DNA of 8,143 nt, from positions 1 to 8,143 of the forward strand of contig JAQUMQ010000053.1 in the NCBI GenBank assembly GCA_028718045.1. The letters are read 5' to 3'. The position numbers were made by a program, and so were the translations under genes. This document shows positions 1 through 6,998 of this stretch, in pieces. The stretch is from Actinomycetota bacterium (GTDB lineage Bacteria > Actinomycetota > Humimicrobiia > Humimicrobiales > Humimicrobiaceae). The first letter of the stretch is position 1, and the number at the start of each line of letters is the position of its first letter. Under the pieces are notes generated by a model that saw only the letters and a list, made by a program, of their open reading frames with translations, was not told the DNA's origin and searched no databases.

Positions 1-167
1 TTCATCACTTTCATTATAAAGAGCCGTTATTACTTAAAGCTGTAAACATATCTTTTAGATAGCACATATTATCTTTATCAAAAAATAATTATTTTATATA
101 TATTTATTTTGATATATTCTATAAGCATAAATAAAAACTTATATCAGCTCACATAAATATAAACTAA

Positions 168-173
168 AAGGAG
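168..173 (+). promoter_or_regulatory. Shine-Dalgarno site of the slipin gene
   Basis: A perfect AAGGAG lies 5 nt before the ATG at 179. It is one of the two strong ribosome binding sites in the window and fixes the start of the slipin gene. The upstream 1-167 are very AT-rich, and no single promoter can be picked there with confidence. Confidence 0.8.
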
Positions 174-178
174 CAGAC

Positions 179-946
179 ATGGACGCAATTTTTTTAACAA
201 TATTGATAATTGCCCTGATGATTTTGATCTTGATTCTTCTTACTTCTTCAATCAGGATACTGCGAGAGTATGAGGTCGGAGTTATTTTCAGGCTGGGAAG
301 ATATATCGGCAACAGAGGGCCGGGTTTTGTAATGATAATACCCGGTATAGAAAAAATGATAAGGGTCGATAAAAGAACAAGAACCATAGACGTTCCTCCC
401 CAGGATGTGATAACTAAGGATAATGTTACTGTCAAAGTTAACGCCGTTTTATATTTTCGAATCATCGATCCCGCAAAAAGCGTAATCGAAGTTGAAAATT
501 TTCGATACGCAGCTCTGCAGATATCGCAAACAACTTTAAGAAGCATCCTCGGGCAAGCAGAGCTTGACGAGCTTCTCTCGAAAAGAGAAAAAATAAACAG
601 TGAGCTTGCGGAGGTGATTGACGAGCTTACGGATCCGTGGGGAGTCAAGGTCACCGTTGTCGAGATAAAAGATGTGGAAATTCCTCAATCCATGCAAAGA
701 GCTTTAGCTGCACAAGCAGAAGCAGAAAGAGACAGAAGAGCCAAAGTAATTAATGCTGAAGGAGAATTGCAGGCTTCCCAAAAGTTGCTGGAAGCTGCAC
801 AAATAATGTCAAGATCACCCATATCGATTCAGTTAAGATATTTACAGACATTAAGAGAAATAGCAACGGAACAAAATTCAACTATTTTATTTCCTATACC
901 TATGGACCTTATTAGCACCGTGATAGATAAACTTTCAAAAAAATAA
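179..946 (+). CDS. Stomatin-like slipin (SPFH/prohibitin-domain membrane protein)
   Basis: A 255-residue membrane-anchored SPFH protein of the slipin (p-stomatin) type, thought to oligomerise as a scaffold at the cytoplasmic membrane. Residues 3-23 form one hydrophobic segment. The SPFH domain runs from about 30 to 190 and includes GPG (47-49), the family block DVPPQDVITKDNVTV (71-85) and the TTLRSILGQ stretch (118-126). An Ala/Glu/Arg-rich coiled-coil follows (about 175-205, AEAERDRRAKVINAEGE). The usual slipin tail is present at 234-244 (STILFPIPMDL), so the protein looks full length. The start is supported by AAGGAG 5 nt upstream. Slipins are often paired with an NfeD-like protein or membrane protease, but none lies next to it here: the downstream neighbour is a convergent transporter ATPase, and only 178 nt are visible upstream. 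Family assignment is secure; the physiological role is not known from context. Confidence 0.95.
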   Translation: MDAIFLTILIIALMILILILLTSSIRILREYEVGVIFRLGRYIGNRGPGFVMIIPGIEKMIRVDKRTRTIDVPPQDVITKDNVTVKVNAVLYFRIIDPAKSVIEVENFRYAALQISQTTLRSILGQAELDELLSKREKINSELAEVIDELTDPWGVKVTVVEIKDVEIPQSMQRALAAQAEAERDRRAKVINAEGELQASQKLLEAAQIMSRSPISIQLRYLQTLREIATEQNSTILFPIPMDLISTVIDKLSKK

Positions 947-959
947 CCGGCTCAGAAAT

Positions 960-1008
960 TATTAAAGTTTATTAAACATGATTTATTAAAGTTTAATCAA
1001 ATATGATT
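960..1008. repeat. Degenerate tandem duplication of a 24-25 bp AT-rich unit
   Basis: Copy 1 (960-983) and copy 2 (984-1008) both begin TATTAAAGTTTA and end ATGATT, and differ by one inserted base and two substitutions. The copies lie in the convergent gap between the slipin and transporter ATPase genes. An AT-only inverted repeat, ATTAAAC (971-977) with GTTTAAT (991-997), spans the junction. It could slightly aid termination but has no GC-rich stem. It may simply be a slippage product in AT-rich sequence. Confidence 0.6.
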
Positions 1009-1090
1009 TTAAAAGCTTGTACTTTTTACCACAAATAATGTTGGTTTTATAAATAGTATTAATTTAAATATTGTTTAAATATCCCATTTT

Positions 1091-2383
1091 TTATTTATAA
1101 TTATGTCGGATATCGCTTAATGCTTTTAAAATCTCATCTTCGCTTTTCAAAACTACGGCTCCTTTTAAGATAATATCCAAGTACAGTTTTGTTGCTTTGC
1201 CTTCAGCATGATCTCTTAAGTCAATTTTACTTGAATCTATTATTATCAATTTTTTGCCAATATTTATAGCGGCTTCGGCAGCGCGAAGATTTAAGAAATT
1301 ACCGTTTCCGAATTCTATGCAAGGAAGAATCACAAAATCACTGTTTTTTATCAGCTCCAGATTCCTTGAATTCGCCACATCGCTGATCGGTGAAAACGGT
1401 GCCTCGCTGACAAAAGTTATCCCTAATTGTTGGGCTGTGTAAAGATCGGTGTCAAGATTATTTATGACACCGGTCGATATGATATATCCCGAATTGTGAA
1501 GTATGTTCAATATTTTAGAAGCGGCACCTCCACCTCCGATCACATGAATTTTAACTTCCCTGCTTTTTGATTTTACCGTATCGGTATATTTGAAATTAAG
1601 GTTAAAATTAGGGCTTACATATAATTTGCCGGTAAAAGGATTTTTGCCTATATATACATCGCTGTTAAAAACAGTCATGATATTTGTCCTGTTTATGACA
1701 TCGGAAACATCCCCATAACGGTAAATGCTGCTGTCTTTCAAAAGCATTATCTTTTCACTATATTGCAATGCCAGATTTATGTCATGAAAAATACCTATTA
1801 CCGTTTTTCCTTTCTTTTTATGCAAAGAATAAAACAGCTCCATAAATTCGATCTGAAAATTGATGTCCAGGTGACTTGTAGGTTCGTCTAAAATTATTAT
1901 AGGACTGTTTTGAGCTAAGGTTTGAGCAATTATTACTCTTTGTTTTTCTCCGCCAGAAAGCTCGTTATATTTTCTGTCCTTAAAAACACTTGTGCATGTC
2001 AATTCCATTACTTCGTCAACGATTTTAAAATCTTCAGGTTTTTCTCCCGTAAACCTGCTCAGGTAAGGATAACGTCCCATCAATATCATTTCATAAACGC
2101 TGAAATTAAAACCGATATTTGAGTATTGAGGAACAACCGCGATTTTTTTTGCTATTTCCAAATGATTCAAATCCTTTATGTTTTGCCCTTCTATGATGAT
2201 CTCGCCGTTTGAAACCGAGAGTACCTTGCTTAACAAATTTACAAGCGTACTTTTGCCTGCACCGTTTGGCCCAAGGATTGATACAAAATTATTCTTTAAT
2301 ATATCGAAGCTTATATTTTTTAAAACCGGTTTCTCATTATAAGAAAACTCTAAATTTTTAACCTGGATCGAAACTTGTTCCAT
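1091..2383 (-). CDS. BtuD/FecE-type ABC transporter ATPase with extra C-terminal domain
   Basis: ATP-hydrolysing subunit of an importer for cobalamin, heme or ferric siderophore. The ABC domain covers about residues 1-255: Walker A GPNGAGKST (38-46), Q-loop Gln86, signature LSGGEKQ (142-148), Walker B IIILDEP (162-168), D-loop SHLD (170-173) and switch His200. All catalytic positions are intact. The protein is 430 residues, against about 250-270 for a plain BtuD/FecE. Residues about 276-430 form a second domain starting with a beta strand and a glycine-rich turn (VKIHVIGGGGAAS, 277-289), like a Rossmann nucleotide-binding fold, followed by conserved-looking EAPFSPIS and FGNGN segments. From memory, similar fused ATPases occur beside cobalamin-type permeases in other anaerobes and archaea; the function of the tail is unknown to me. 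The gene starts 5 bp after the permease stop, with only a weak AGGT ribosome site, so translational coupling is likely. Confidence 0.93.
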   Translation of the reverse strand: MEQVSIQVKNLEFSYNEKPVLKNISFDILKNNFVSILGPNGAGKSTLVNLLSKVLSVSNGEIIIEGQNIKDLNHLEIAKKIAVVPQYSNIGFNFSVYEMILMGRYPYLSRFTGEKPEDFKIVDEVMELTCTSVFKDRKYNELSGGEKQRVIIAQTLAQNSPIIILDEPTSHLDINFQIEFMELFYSLHKKKGKTVIGIFHDINLALQYSEKIMLLKDSSIYRYGDVSDVINRTNIMTVFNSDVYIGKNPFTGKLYVSPNFNLNFKYTDTVKSKSREVKIHVIGGGGAASKILNILHNSGYIISTGVINNLDTDLYTAQQLGITFVSEAPFSPISDVANSRNLELIKNSDFVILPCIEFGNGNFLNLRAAEAAINIGKKLIIIDSSKIDLRDHAEGKATKLYLDIILKGAVVLKSEDEILKALSDIRHNYK

Positions 2384-2388
2384 TGTGT

Positions 2389-3426
2389 TTAAAATACCTG
2401 TTTTTTCGATTTGATAAGTAAATAAATGAAAAATGGTACACCTATTATCGAGGTTATGATACCGACAGGAATCTCTCTCGGAGATAATATCGTTCTTGCA
2501 AGTGTATCAGAAAAAAGAAGAATTATGCCTCCCGAAATAGCTGCGGTGGGATACAGGATTTTATGATCGGGACCAACAATTATCCTCATCAAATGAGGAG
2601 TTATTAAGCCTACAAATCCAATAATACCGCTTACCGAGACTGCCGCAGCAGCTATGACCGAAGCCAATACCAATAAAATTTGTTTTAATTTCTCTGTCTG
2701 TACTCCAAGCTGACTTGCTCTCTCGTCACCCAAAGATATTATATTTAAATCTCTCATGAAAAAGGACGCAACAATCATAACAATAATTATTATCGGCGTT
2801 ACCGTCAAAAAATTCACCCACGAAGAGTTTGTAAAGCTTCCCATAATCCAAAAATACACTTTTGTAAGATCATGCGTCCTGAATATCATAAGAAAAGAGA
2901 TAATGGAAGTCAAAAGAGAACTTAAAGCAACTCCGGATAAAAGCAGGGTTAATATCGAAATCTTTCCTTTTATCTTCGAAATATTGTAAATAATAAATGT
3001 CGTACCTATAGCGCCCATAAATGCAAATATGCTTGTCGTTGACAGATTAACCAATCTTATGCTGCTCGTAAAAAGCAGCCCTATGGTTGCTCCAAAAGCC
3101 GCACCCGCAGAAACACCTATGACATACGGGTCAGCCATGGGATTTTTGAAAATGCCCTGAAAAATTACCCCGGAACCAGAAAGTGCGATACCGGTTATTA
3201 TTGCCATAAAAATTCTTGGCATTCTTATTTCGAATATCACTTTAAAGTCTTGAGGATTTATTTCGAAAACCGGCACTAAGCTCTTGATTTTAGGTATTAT
3301 GCTTATAAGTGTCTTTAATGTAGATTTGATCGAAATGTTTGCCGAACCTATGGCTGACGAAATAATTATTAAAGCAGCCAAAATCAGAAGCAATATTATA
3401 AAATATTTGGCAGTTCTTGTCTTCAT
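2389..3426 (-). CDS. FecCD/BtuC-family ABC transporter permease
   Basis: Transmembrane subunit of a cobalamin/heme/siderophore-type importer, 345 residues, the usual family length. It has an N-terminal hydrophobic helix (about 8-26) and many further membrane segments. Family hallmarks are visible: RMPR (68-71), QGIFKNPMADPYVIGVSAGA (80-99), the cytoplasmic coupling-loop motif GDERASQLGV (233-242), GFVGLITPHLMR (270-281) and the terminal PREIPVGI...GVPFFIYLL region (316-337). It is first in a two-gene unit with the downstream ATPase. No periplasmic or lipoprotein binding protein (BtuF-like) is found in this window. Substrate cannot be read from sequence: corrinoid is my preferred inference because of the BtuC-like motif block, but heme or ferric siderophore remain possible. 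No clear Shine-Dalgarno precedes the ATG; a small palindrome and a terminator-like hairpin lie in the leader. Confidence 0.94.
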   Translation of the reverse strand: MKTRTAKYFIILLLILAALIIISSAIGSANISIKSTLKTLISIIPKIKSLVPVFEINPQDFKVIFEIRMPRIFMAIITGIALSGSGVIFQGIFKNPMADPYVIGVSAGAAFGATIGLLFTSSIRLVNLSTTSIFAFMGAIGTTFIIYNISKIKGKISILTLLLSGVALSSLLTSIISFLMIFRTHDLTKVYFWIMGSFTNSSWVNFLTVTPIIIIVMIVASFFMRDLNIISLGDERASQLGVQTEKLKQILLVLASVIAAAAVSVSGIIGFVGLITPHLMRIIVGPDHKILYPTAAISGGIILLFSDTLARTILSPREIPVGIITSIIGVPFFIYLLIKSKKQVF

Positions 3427-3443
3427 AGCTTTATAAAAAACAA

Positions 3444-3464
3444 TTTAAGTATTTTAAACTTAAA
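3444..3464. promoter_or_regulatory. 21-bp palindrome just upstream of the permease start
   Basis: TTTAAGT (3444-3450) and ACTTAAA (3458-3464) are perfect 7-bp inverted repeats separated by 7 bp, ending 17 bp before the permease ATG. On the transporter strand the element is followed by TTGTTTTTT. It could be an operator, an mRNA hairpin affecting initiation, or chance symmetry in AT-rich DNA. All but two of the paired positions are A/T. Confidence 0.3.
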
Positions 3465-3512
3465 AAAACAAATCGAGTTTAGTTTCAATTACTTCAGATA
3501 AAATACAGCTTC

Positions 3513-3573
3513 AAAAAAACACCTTAATTTCTTGCAAGTTGATTGTCATGCGATGTAAGAAAATAAGGTGTTT
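3513..3573 (-). terminator. Strong intrinsic-terminator-like hairpin in the transporter leader
   Basis: The arms 3517-3536 and 3554-3573 pair at 19 of 20 positions (one A-A mismatch, one G-U), around a 17-nt loop. On the minus strand the stem runs directly into seven T residues (complement of 3513-3519), the intrinsic terminator pattern. On the plus strand a T-run (3586-3592) comes only about 12 nt later, so the minus strand fits better. The site is about 90 nt upstream of the permease ATG in the same direction. It is therefore either a leader attenuator for the transporter or the end of a short separate transcript. I see no obvious competing antiterminator. Confidence 0.65.
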
Positions 3574-3828
3574 CCAAATATTCAATTTTTTTGAGCCGCC
3601 TGTTAAAATTAAATTTATCACATTGAAAATTTATATGCAATATCGGCAAGAGTAGTGCTGTTTTTTAATATGACATTCTGTTTTGTTGTAGCAGATTATC
3701 GATTTTAACTTTTAAAATTTCTTTAATTATTTTAATATTTAAGAAAAACCGAATTAAGTTAAATCAAGTTTTAATAAAAAAGTCTTTTTTATAATTAAAT
3801 GCAGTTTAAATGTTAAAAAAGAAAATAA

Positions 3829-3834
3829 GGGAGG
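3829..3834 (+). promoter_or_regulatory. Shine-Dalgarno site deciding the flavodiiron start
   Basis: GGGAGG lies 5 nt before the ATG at 3840 and 2 nt before the in-frame ATG at 3837. It falls inside the reading frame if the farther upstream ATG at 3810 is used. This favours 3840 as the true start, with 3837 less likely because of its short spacing. Confidence 0.75.
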
Positions 3835-3839
3835 AAATG

Positions 3840-5033
3840 ATGGGTTTTAAAATCAATAATAACGTTACCTGGGTGGGTAAAACAGACTGGGAACTCAGAA
3901 AATTTCATGGAGAGGAATTATCGACTTTCAGAGGTTCGTCATATAATTCTTACCTTGTAAGAGATGAAAAAACAGCTTTGATAGATACGGTATGGTCTCC
4001 GTTTGCCGAAGAATTCGTCCATAAGCTGGAAAAAGAAATTGATTTAAATAAGATAGACTATGTGGTCGCAAACCATGCAGAGATTGACCATAGCGGAGCA
4101 CTCGAGGTTTTGATGAACAAAATCCCGGAAAAACCTGTTTATTGTACTAAAAACGGGATCAAATCACTTAAGGGGCATTACCACAAAGACTGGAATTTCG
4201 TTCCCGTAAAAACCGGTGATAAAATCAGTCTGGGAAACAAAGAATTGATTTTCATTGAAGCAAGAATGTTGCATTGGCCCGATAGTATGTTTTGCTATTT
4301 AAGTGGAGATAATATATTGTTTAGCAACGATGCTTTCGGCCAACACTTTGCAAACGAAATGATGTTTAACGATCTGGTAGACGAGCATGAACTTTATGAA
4401 GAAGCCATCAAATACTACGCAAATATTCTTACTCCATTCGGAGATTTTGTCGAGCAAAAAATCAATGAATTTTTATCTTTAGAGCTTCCGTTAAGCATAA
4501 TATGCCCAAGTCACGGCATAATATGGAGAGAAAATCCGGTACAGATAGTAAATAAATATATGGAATGGGCAAAAGGATACAAGGAAAACCAAATAACCAT
4601 CGTATATGATACAATGTGGGATGGGACCAGACGTATCGCAGAAACCATTGCCGAAGGAATAAAAGCAAATGATAAAAAAACTGTCGTCAAGCTTTACAAC
4701 TCGGCAAGGCATGATGTAAACACGATAATAACCGAGATATTCAAGTCAAAAGCAGTTCTGATCGGCTCACCGACAATCAATAACGGCATATTGAACTCAA
4801 CTGCCGCAATTCTTGAATTCATAAAGGGATTGAAATTTAAAAATAAAAAAGCAGCCGCATTTGGAAGTTTCGGATGGAGTGGCGAATCCGTAAAAATAAT
4901 AACGGAAAAATTAACCGATGCAGGTATGGAAATCATCGACGAAGGCATAAGGATACAATGGCATCCTGACCCGGAAGGTTTGGCTAAAATTTTCCAGTAC
5001 GGACAGGAAATGGCATACAAAATAAAGAATTAA
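3840..5033 (+). CDS. Flavodiiron protein (A-type flavoprotein, O2/NO reductase)
   Basis: Cytoplasmic enzyme with an N-terminal metallo-beta-lactamase-fold diiron domain (about 1-245) and a C-terminal flavodoxin domain binding FMN (about 252-397). It reduces O2 to water and/or NO to N2O with electrons usually delivered by rubredoxin. Numbering from the start at 3840, all diiron-site residues are present: His79, Glu81, Asp83 and His84 in NHAEIDHSG, His145 in MLHWPDS, Asp164 in SNDAFG and His225 in CPSHG. These positions agree with the usual numbering of the family and support the shorter start. The flavodoxin FMN loop is YDTMWDGTRRIA (256-267), with later loops at GSPTINNG and GSFGWSG. An in-frame ATG at 3810 would add MLKKKIREEM but places the ribosome site inside the gene. 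There is no C-terminal rubredoxin or flavin-reductase extension and no rubredoxin gene nearby. O2 versus NO preference cannot be decided. Confidence 0.95.
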   Translation: MGFKINNNVTWVGKTDWELRKFHGEELSTFRGSSYNSYLVRDEKTALIDTVWSPFAEEFVHKLEKEIDLNKIDYVVANHAEIDHSGALEVLMNKIPEKPVYCTKNGIKSLKGHYHKDWNFVPVKTGDKISLGNKELIFIEARMLHWPDSMFCYLSGDNILFSNDAFGQHFANEMMFNDLVDEHELYEEAIKYYANILTPFGDFVEQKINEFLSLELPLSIICPSHGIIWRENPVQIVNKYMEWAKGYKENQITIVYDTMWDGTRRIAETIAEGIKANDKKTVVKLYNSARHDVNTIITEIFKSKAVLIGSPTINNGILNSTAAILEFIKGLKFKNKKAAAFGSFGWSGESVKIITEKLTDAGMEIIDEGIRIQWHPDPEGLAKIFQYGQEMAYKIKN

Positions 5034-5103
5034 CCTTATCTGTATTCCCTTGCAGTAAGACAAAATCCTTTTAATAAAAATTCAACCGTAACCATAAGCT
5101 AAA

Positions 5104-5511
5104 ATGTATATATACAAAACAAAAATAAAACTTTACCATACAGATGCCGCAAATTTAATTTTTTACAGCAACTTATTTAACCTGGCACACGAATGCTATG
5201 AAGAATTTATGGAAAATTCCGGCTTCAGCATACTTAAAATCATCGATGAAGGGAAAATTATGATACCTGTTGTGCATGCCGAAGCAGATTTCATTAAACC
5301 CATGCGCCTGGGAAACAGCATAGAAATTCAGCTTACGCTGTTCTCGACAGGTAAAAGTTCGTATAAGCTTGACTATAATTTTTATAACGAATATAAGGAA
5401 AAAGTTGCCTTTGCAAGAATTGCCCATGTAGTCGTTTCCGTTAAAGACCGCAAACCTGTCAAAATACCCGAAGAATTATTTAAAAACCTGGAAACATTAA
5501 AAATCAAATAA
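5104..5511 (+). CDS. Hotdog-fold acyl-CoA thioesterase, probable DHNA-CoA hydrolase
   Basis: A 135-residue single-domain thioesterase of the 4-hydroxybenzoyl-CoA thioesterase (4HBT) family. The active-site segment YHTDAANLIFYSNLF (11-25) contains Asp14 at the position of the catalytic Asp. The following helix AHECYEEFMENSGF (28-41) and the strand ADFIKPMRLGNSIEI (61-75) are typical. The more usual TDAAG reads TDAAN here. Cyanobacterial and plant enzymes of this subfamily hydrolyse 1,4-dihydroxy-2-naphthoyl-CoA (DHNA-CoA) in phylloquinone and menaquinone synthesis. The adjacent, convergent menE-menC makes that role the best inference, placing it after MenB. A generic acyl-CoA thioesterase (YbgC-like) is the alternative. 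It follows the flavodiiron gene by 70 nt and may be cotranscribed with it. No clear Shine-Dalgarno is visible, so the start rests on the domain boundary. Confidence 0.85.
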   Translation: MYIYKTKIKLYHTDAANLIFYSNLFNLAHECYEEFMENSGFSILKIIDEGKIMIPVVHAEADFIKPMRLGNSIEIQLTLFSTGKSSYKLDYNFYNEYKEKVAFARIAHVVVSVKDRKPVKIPEELFKNLETLKIK

Positions 5512-5539
5512 TATTTTTGAAACCAATAAAATCGATAAT

Positions 5540-5571
5540 AATATTTATAAAATACCAAAATCATAAATATT
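5540..5571. repeat. AT-only inverted repeat between convergent genes
   Basis: AATATTTAT (5540-5548) and ATAAATATT (5563-5571) form a 9-bp perfect but purely A/T stem with a 14-nt loop, in the 80-bp gap between the thioesterase and menE stop codons. A weak bidirectional terminator is possible. The low stability and AT-rich surroundings make chance a real alternative. Confidence 0.3.
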
Positions 5572-5591
5572 TAAAATTTTCCATAAATAAG

Positions 5592-6977
5592 TTATGAATT
5601 TTTAATTTCATGCTCAGCTATTTTAATGAATTCTTTACGGTCAGGTTTGAAAGATGTTTTTATTTTTTCTTCCGGCCATTTAAAATAAATAACCGGGATT
5701 TTGAAAGATTCGATTTTTCCCTGCAGCGACTCTCTTATTGACTTAAAATCAATCTGAAAAGGTTTTTTGCTTTTAATAAATGCTGCCAAAATCTGATCTT
5801 GCGGACTTTTGTTTATCGTTACCGCCATAGCGTCTTCAATTCCTGCCAACCCTTTTATTGCACTCTCTATCTCTTCGGGAAAAACATTTTCACCTTTGTA
5901 AACGAACATCGAATCCTTTCTTCCGTATACATGAAGATAGCCATCTTCGTCGATACAACCTTTGTCGTTTGTTTCAAACCACCCTTGTTTGTCAAAAGGT
6001 TTTATCAAAATCTCGTTTCCGGATTCATCCTTCTGAACATATCCTTTAAACAATGTTTTCCCTCTTACAAGTATCTCGCCGTCTTCTTTTATTTTTAATT
6101 CTCTGTATCTTAGCAACTTGCCTGAAGTTTTCATGTGCTTTAAGCTATCGTTTTTTAAAGTGCATGTTATTTGCGAAGACATCTCAGTTGAACCATAAGA
6201 CTTGTAAACCGCAAGCCCAAGGTTAAATAATTCTTCGATCAATCCGTCCGCTACAGGGGCTCCGCCAACCAATATAGCCTTCATTTTCCTTAAAATCTTT
6301 GCCTTATTTGGATTACCGATTAACTCAGAAAGCTGCGACGGAATCAAAGACAGATGAGTGATCCTGTCATTTTTTAATGCTTCGGACAAGGATAGGTTTG
6401 GAGATTTAACGGCAATATCTCCTTTGCTTATCAATGCCTTAAATATCGTTGAAAATCCGCTTACATGATTTAACGGAAGTGAAATCAACCAGCAATCTCC
6501 CTTTTCGAACTTAATATTGTCATTTGAACCGCAAGCATTGTAATAATGATTGCCGAAAGTATGTAAAACTGCCTTTGAGCTTCCCGTAGAGCCTGAAGTG
6601 AAAATTATATCGGAATATTTATTTAATCTTTTATCCTGATTTATATCAAACTTACAAATCAATTTACTTAAATCAATATTTTCCAAATCACAAGTAAAAT
6701 AATCAAATGTAATTGTTTTACATTCCGGTATATTTTTAAAGTCAGATTTATCATCGATTATCGCAGTCTTGCAATCGATGCTTTTCAAGGCAGCCGATAT
6801 CTTCGATAAAGGAAATAAGGGATTTAGCAAAACTGCGATTGCCCCCATATTAAAAATATGAATCAATAATTTTACATATTCTTCGGAATTATTACCAAGA
6901 ATAGCAATTTTTTTGCCTTCTTTGATTCCAGCCTTGTTTAATTTTTCCGATAAAACCAAATCAGCTTTAAAATACAT
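5592..6977 (-). CDS. menE: o-Succinylbenzoate--CoA ligase
   Basis: AMP-forming adenylating enzyme (ANL superfamily) that converts o-succinylbenzoate, ATP and CoA to o-succinylbenzoyl-CoA, AMP and PPi in menaquinone synthesis. Motifs seen: phosphate loop FTSGSTGSSKAV (126-137), SLPLNHVSG (166-174), adenine motif YGSTE (261-265), WFETND (343-348) with Asp348 as the ribose-binding position, hinge GRKDSMFVYKGENVFPEEIE (362-381), and a C-terminal FKPDRKEF with Lys444 as the likely catalytic lysine. The menE call over a generic acyl-CoA synthetase rests on the upstream menC, 21 bp away in the same direction, and on the compact 461-residue length. The N-terminus is short: it begins at the helix that in E. 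coli MenE starts near residue 28-30, so about 30 residues are absent. No upstream in-frame start exists, because TAA TGA precede it. No strong Shine-Dalgarno is visible, so coupling to menC is likely. Confidence 0.88.
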   Translation of the reverse strand: MYFKADLVLSEKLNKAGIKEGKKIAILGNNSEEYVKLLIHIFNMGAIAVLLNPLFPLSKISAALKSIDCKTAIIDDKSDFKNIPECKTITFDYFTCDLENIDLSKLICKFDINQDKRLNKYSDIIFTSGSTGSSKAVLHTFGNHYYNACGSNDNIKFEKGDCWLISLPLNHVSGFSTIFKALISKGDIAVKSPNLSLSEALKNDRITHLSLIPSQLSELIGNPNKAKILRKMKAILVGGAPVADGLIEELFNLGLAVYKSYGSTEMSSQITCTLKNDSLKHMKTSGKLLRYRELKIKEDGEILVRGKTLFKGYVQKDESGNEILIKPFDKQGWFETNDKGCIDEDGYLHVYGRKDSMFVYKGENVFPEEIESAIKGLAGIEDAMAVTINKSPQDQILAAFIKSKKPFQIDFKSIRESLQGKIESFKIPVIYFKWPEEKIKTSFKPDRKEFIKIAEHEIKNS

Positions 6978-6998
6978 ACGGTTCCAAAAAGGTCATTA

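Larger units (their letters stand above)
3427..3839. other. Divergent intergenic region (transporter / flavodiiron)
   Basis: About 410 bp without a convincing gene lie between the divergent permease and flavodiiron genes. It must hold both promoters, but it is too AT-rich for me to choose boxes. Clear structures are the long hairpin at 3513-3573 and the small palindrome at 3444-3464. The transporter-strand leader between about 3574 and 3660 contains GGCGGCTC and a short GCCG/CGGC complement. I looked for the cobalamin-riboswitch B12 box (AGCCAGGAGACCTGCC-like) on both strands and did not see it. Confidence 0.6.

Noticed and set aside
1..14. Possible divergent gene start on the minus strand (ATG AAA GTG ATG reading leftward from 14)
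   Set aside because: Only about four codons are visible and no ribosome binding site lies upstream of it, so it cannot be told from chance.
139..654. 171-codon minus-strand open frame opposite the slipin gene
   Set aside because: It is antisense to a clear SPFH protein, is Ser/Ile-rich low-complexity, has no recognisable domain, and is a shadow frame.
1010..1090. Intrinsic terminator for the slipin or ATPase gene
   Set aside because: Only short A/T inverted repeats such as TTAAATAT motifs are present, with no GC-containing stem followed by a U-tract.
3574..3660. Cobalamin riboswitch in the transporter leader
   Set aside because: I could not find the B12 box or the other conserved core segments on either strand, so I did not call it; a covariance-model scan could still overturn this.
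3660..3800. Sigma-70-like promoter boxes for the flavodiiron gene (for example TTGTTG with TAACTT)
   Set aside because: The match to the -10 consensus is poor, and many equivalent AT-rich alternatives exist in the same stretch.
4462..5020. Three minus-strand open frames opposite the flavodiiron C-terminal domain
   Set aside because: They are shadows of the flavodoxin domain, and their translations have no plausible domain.
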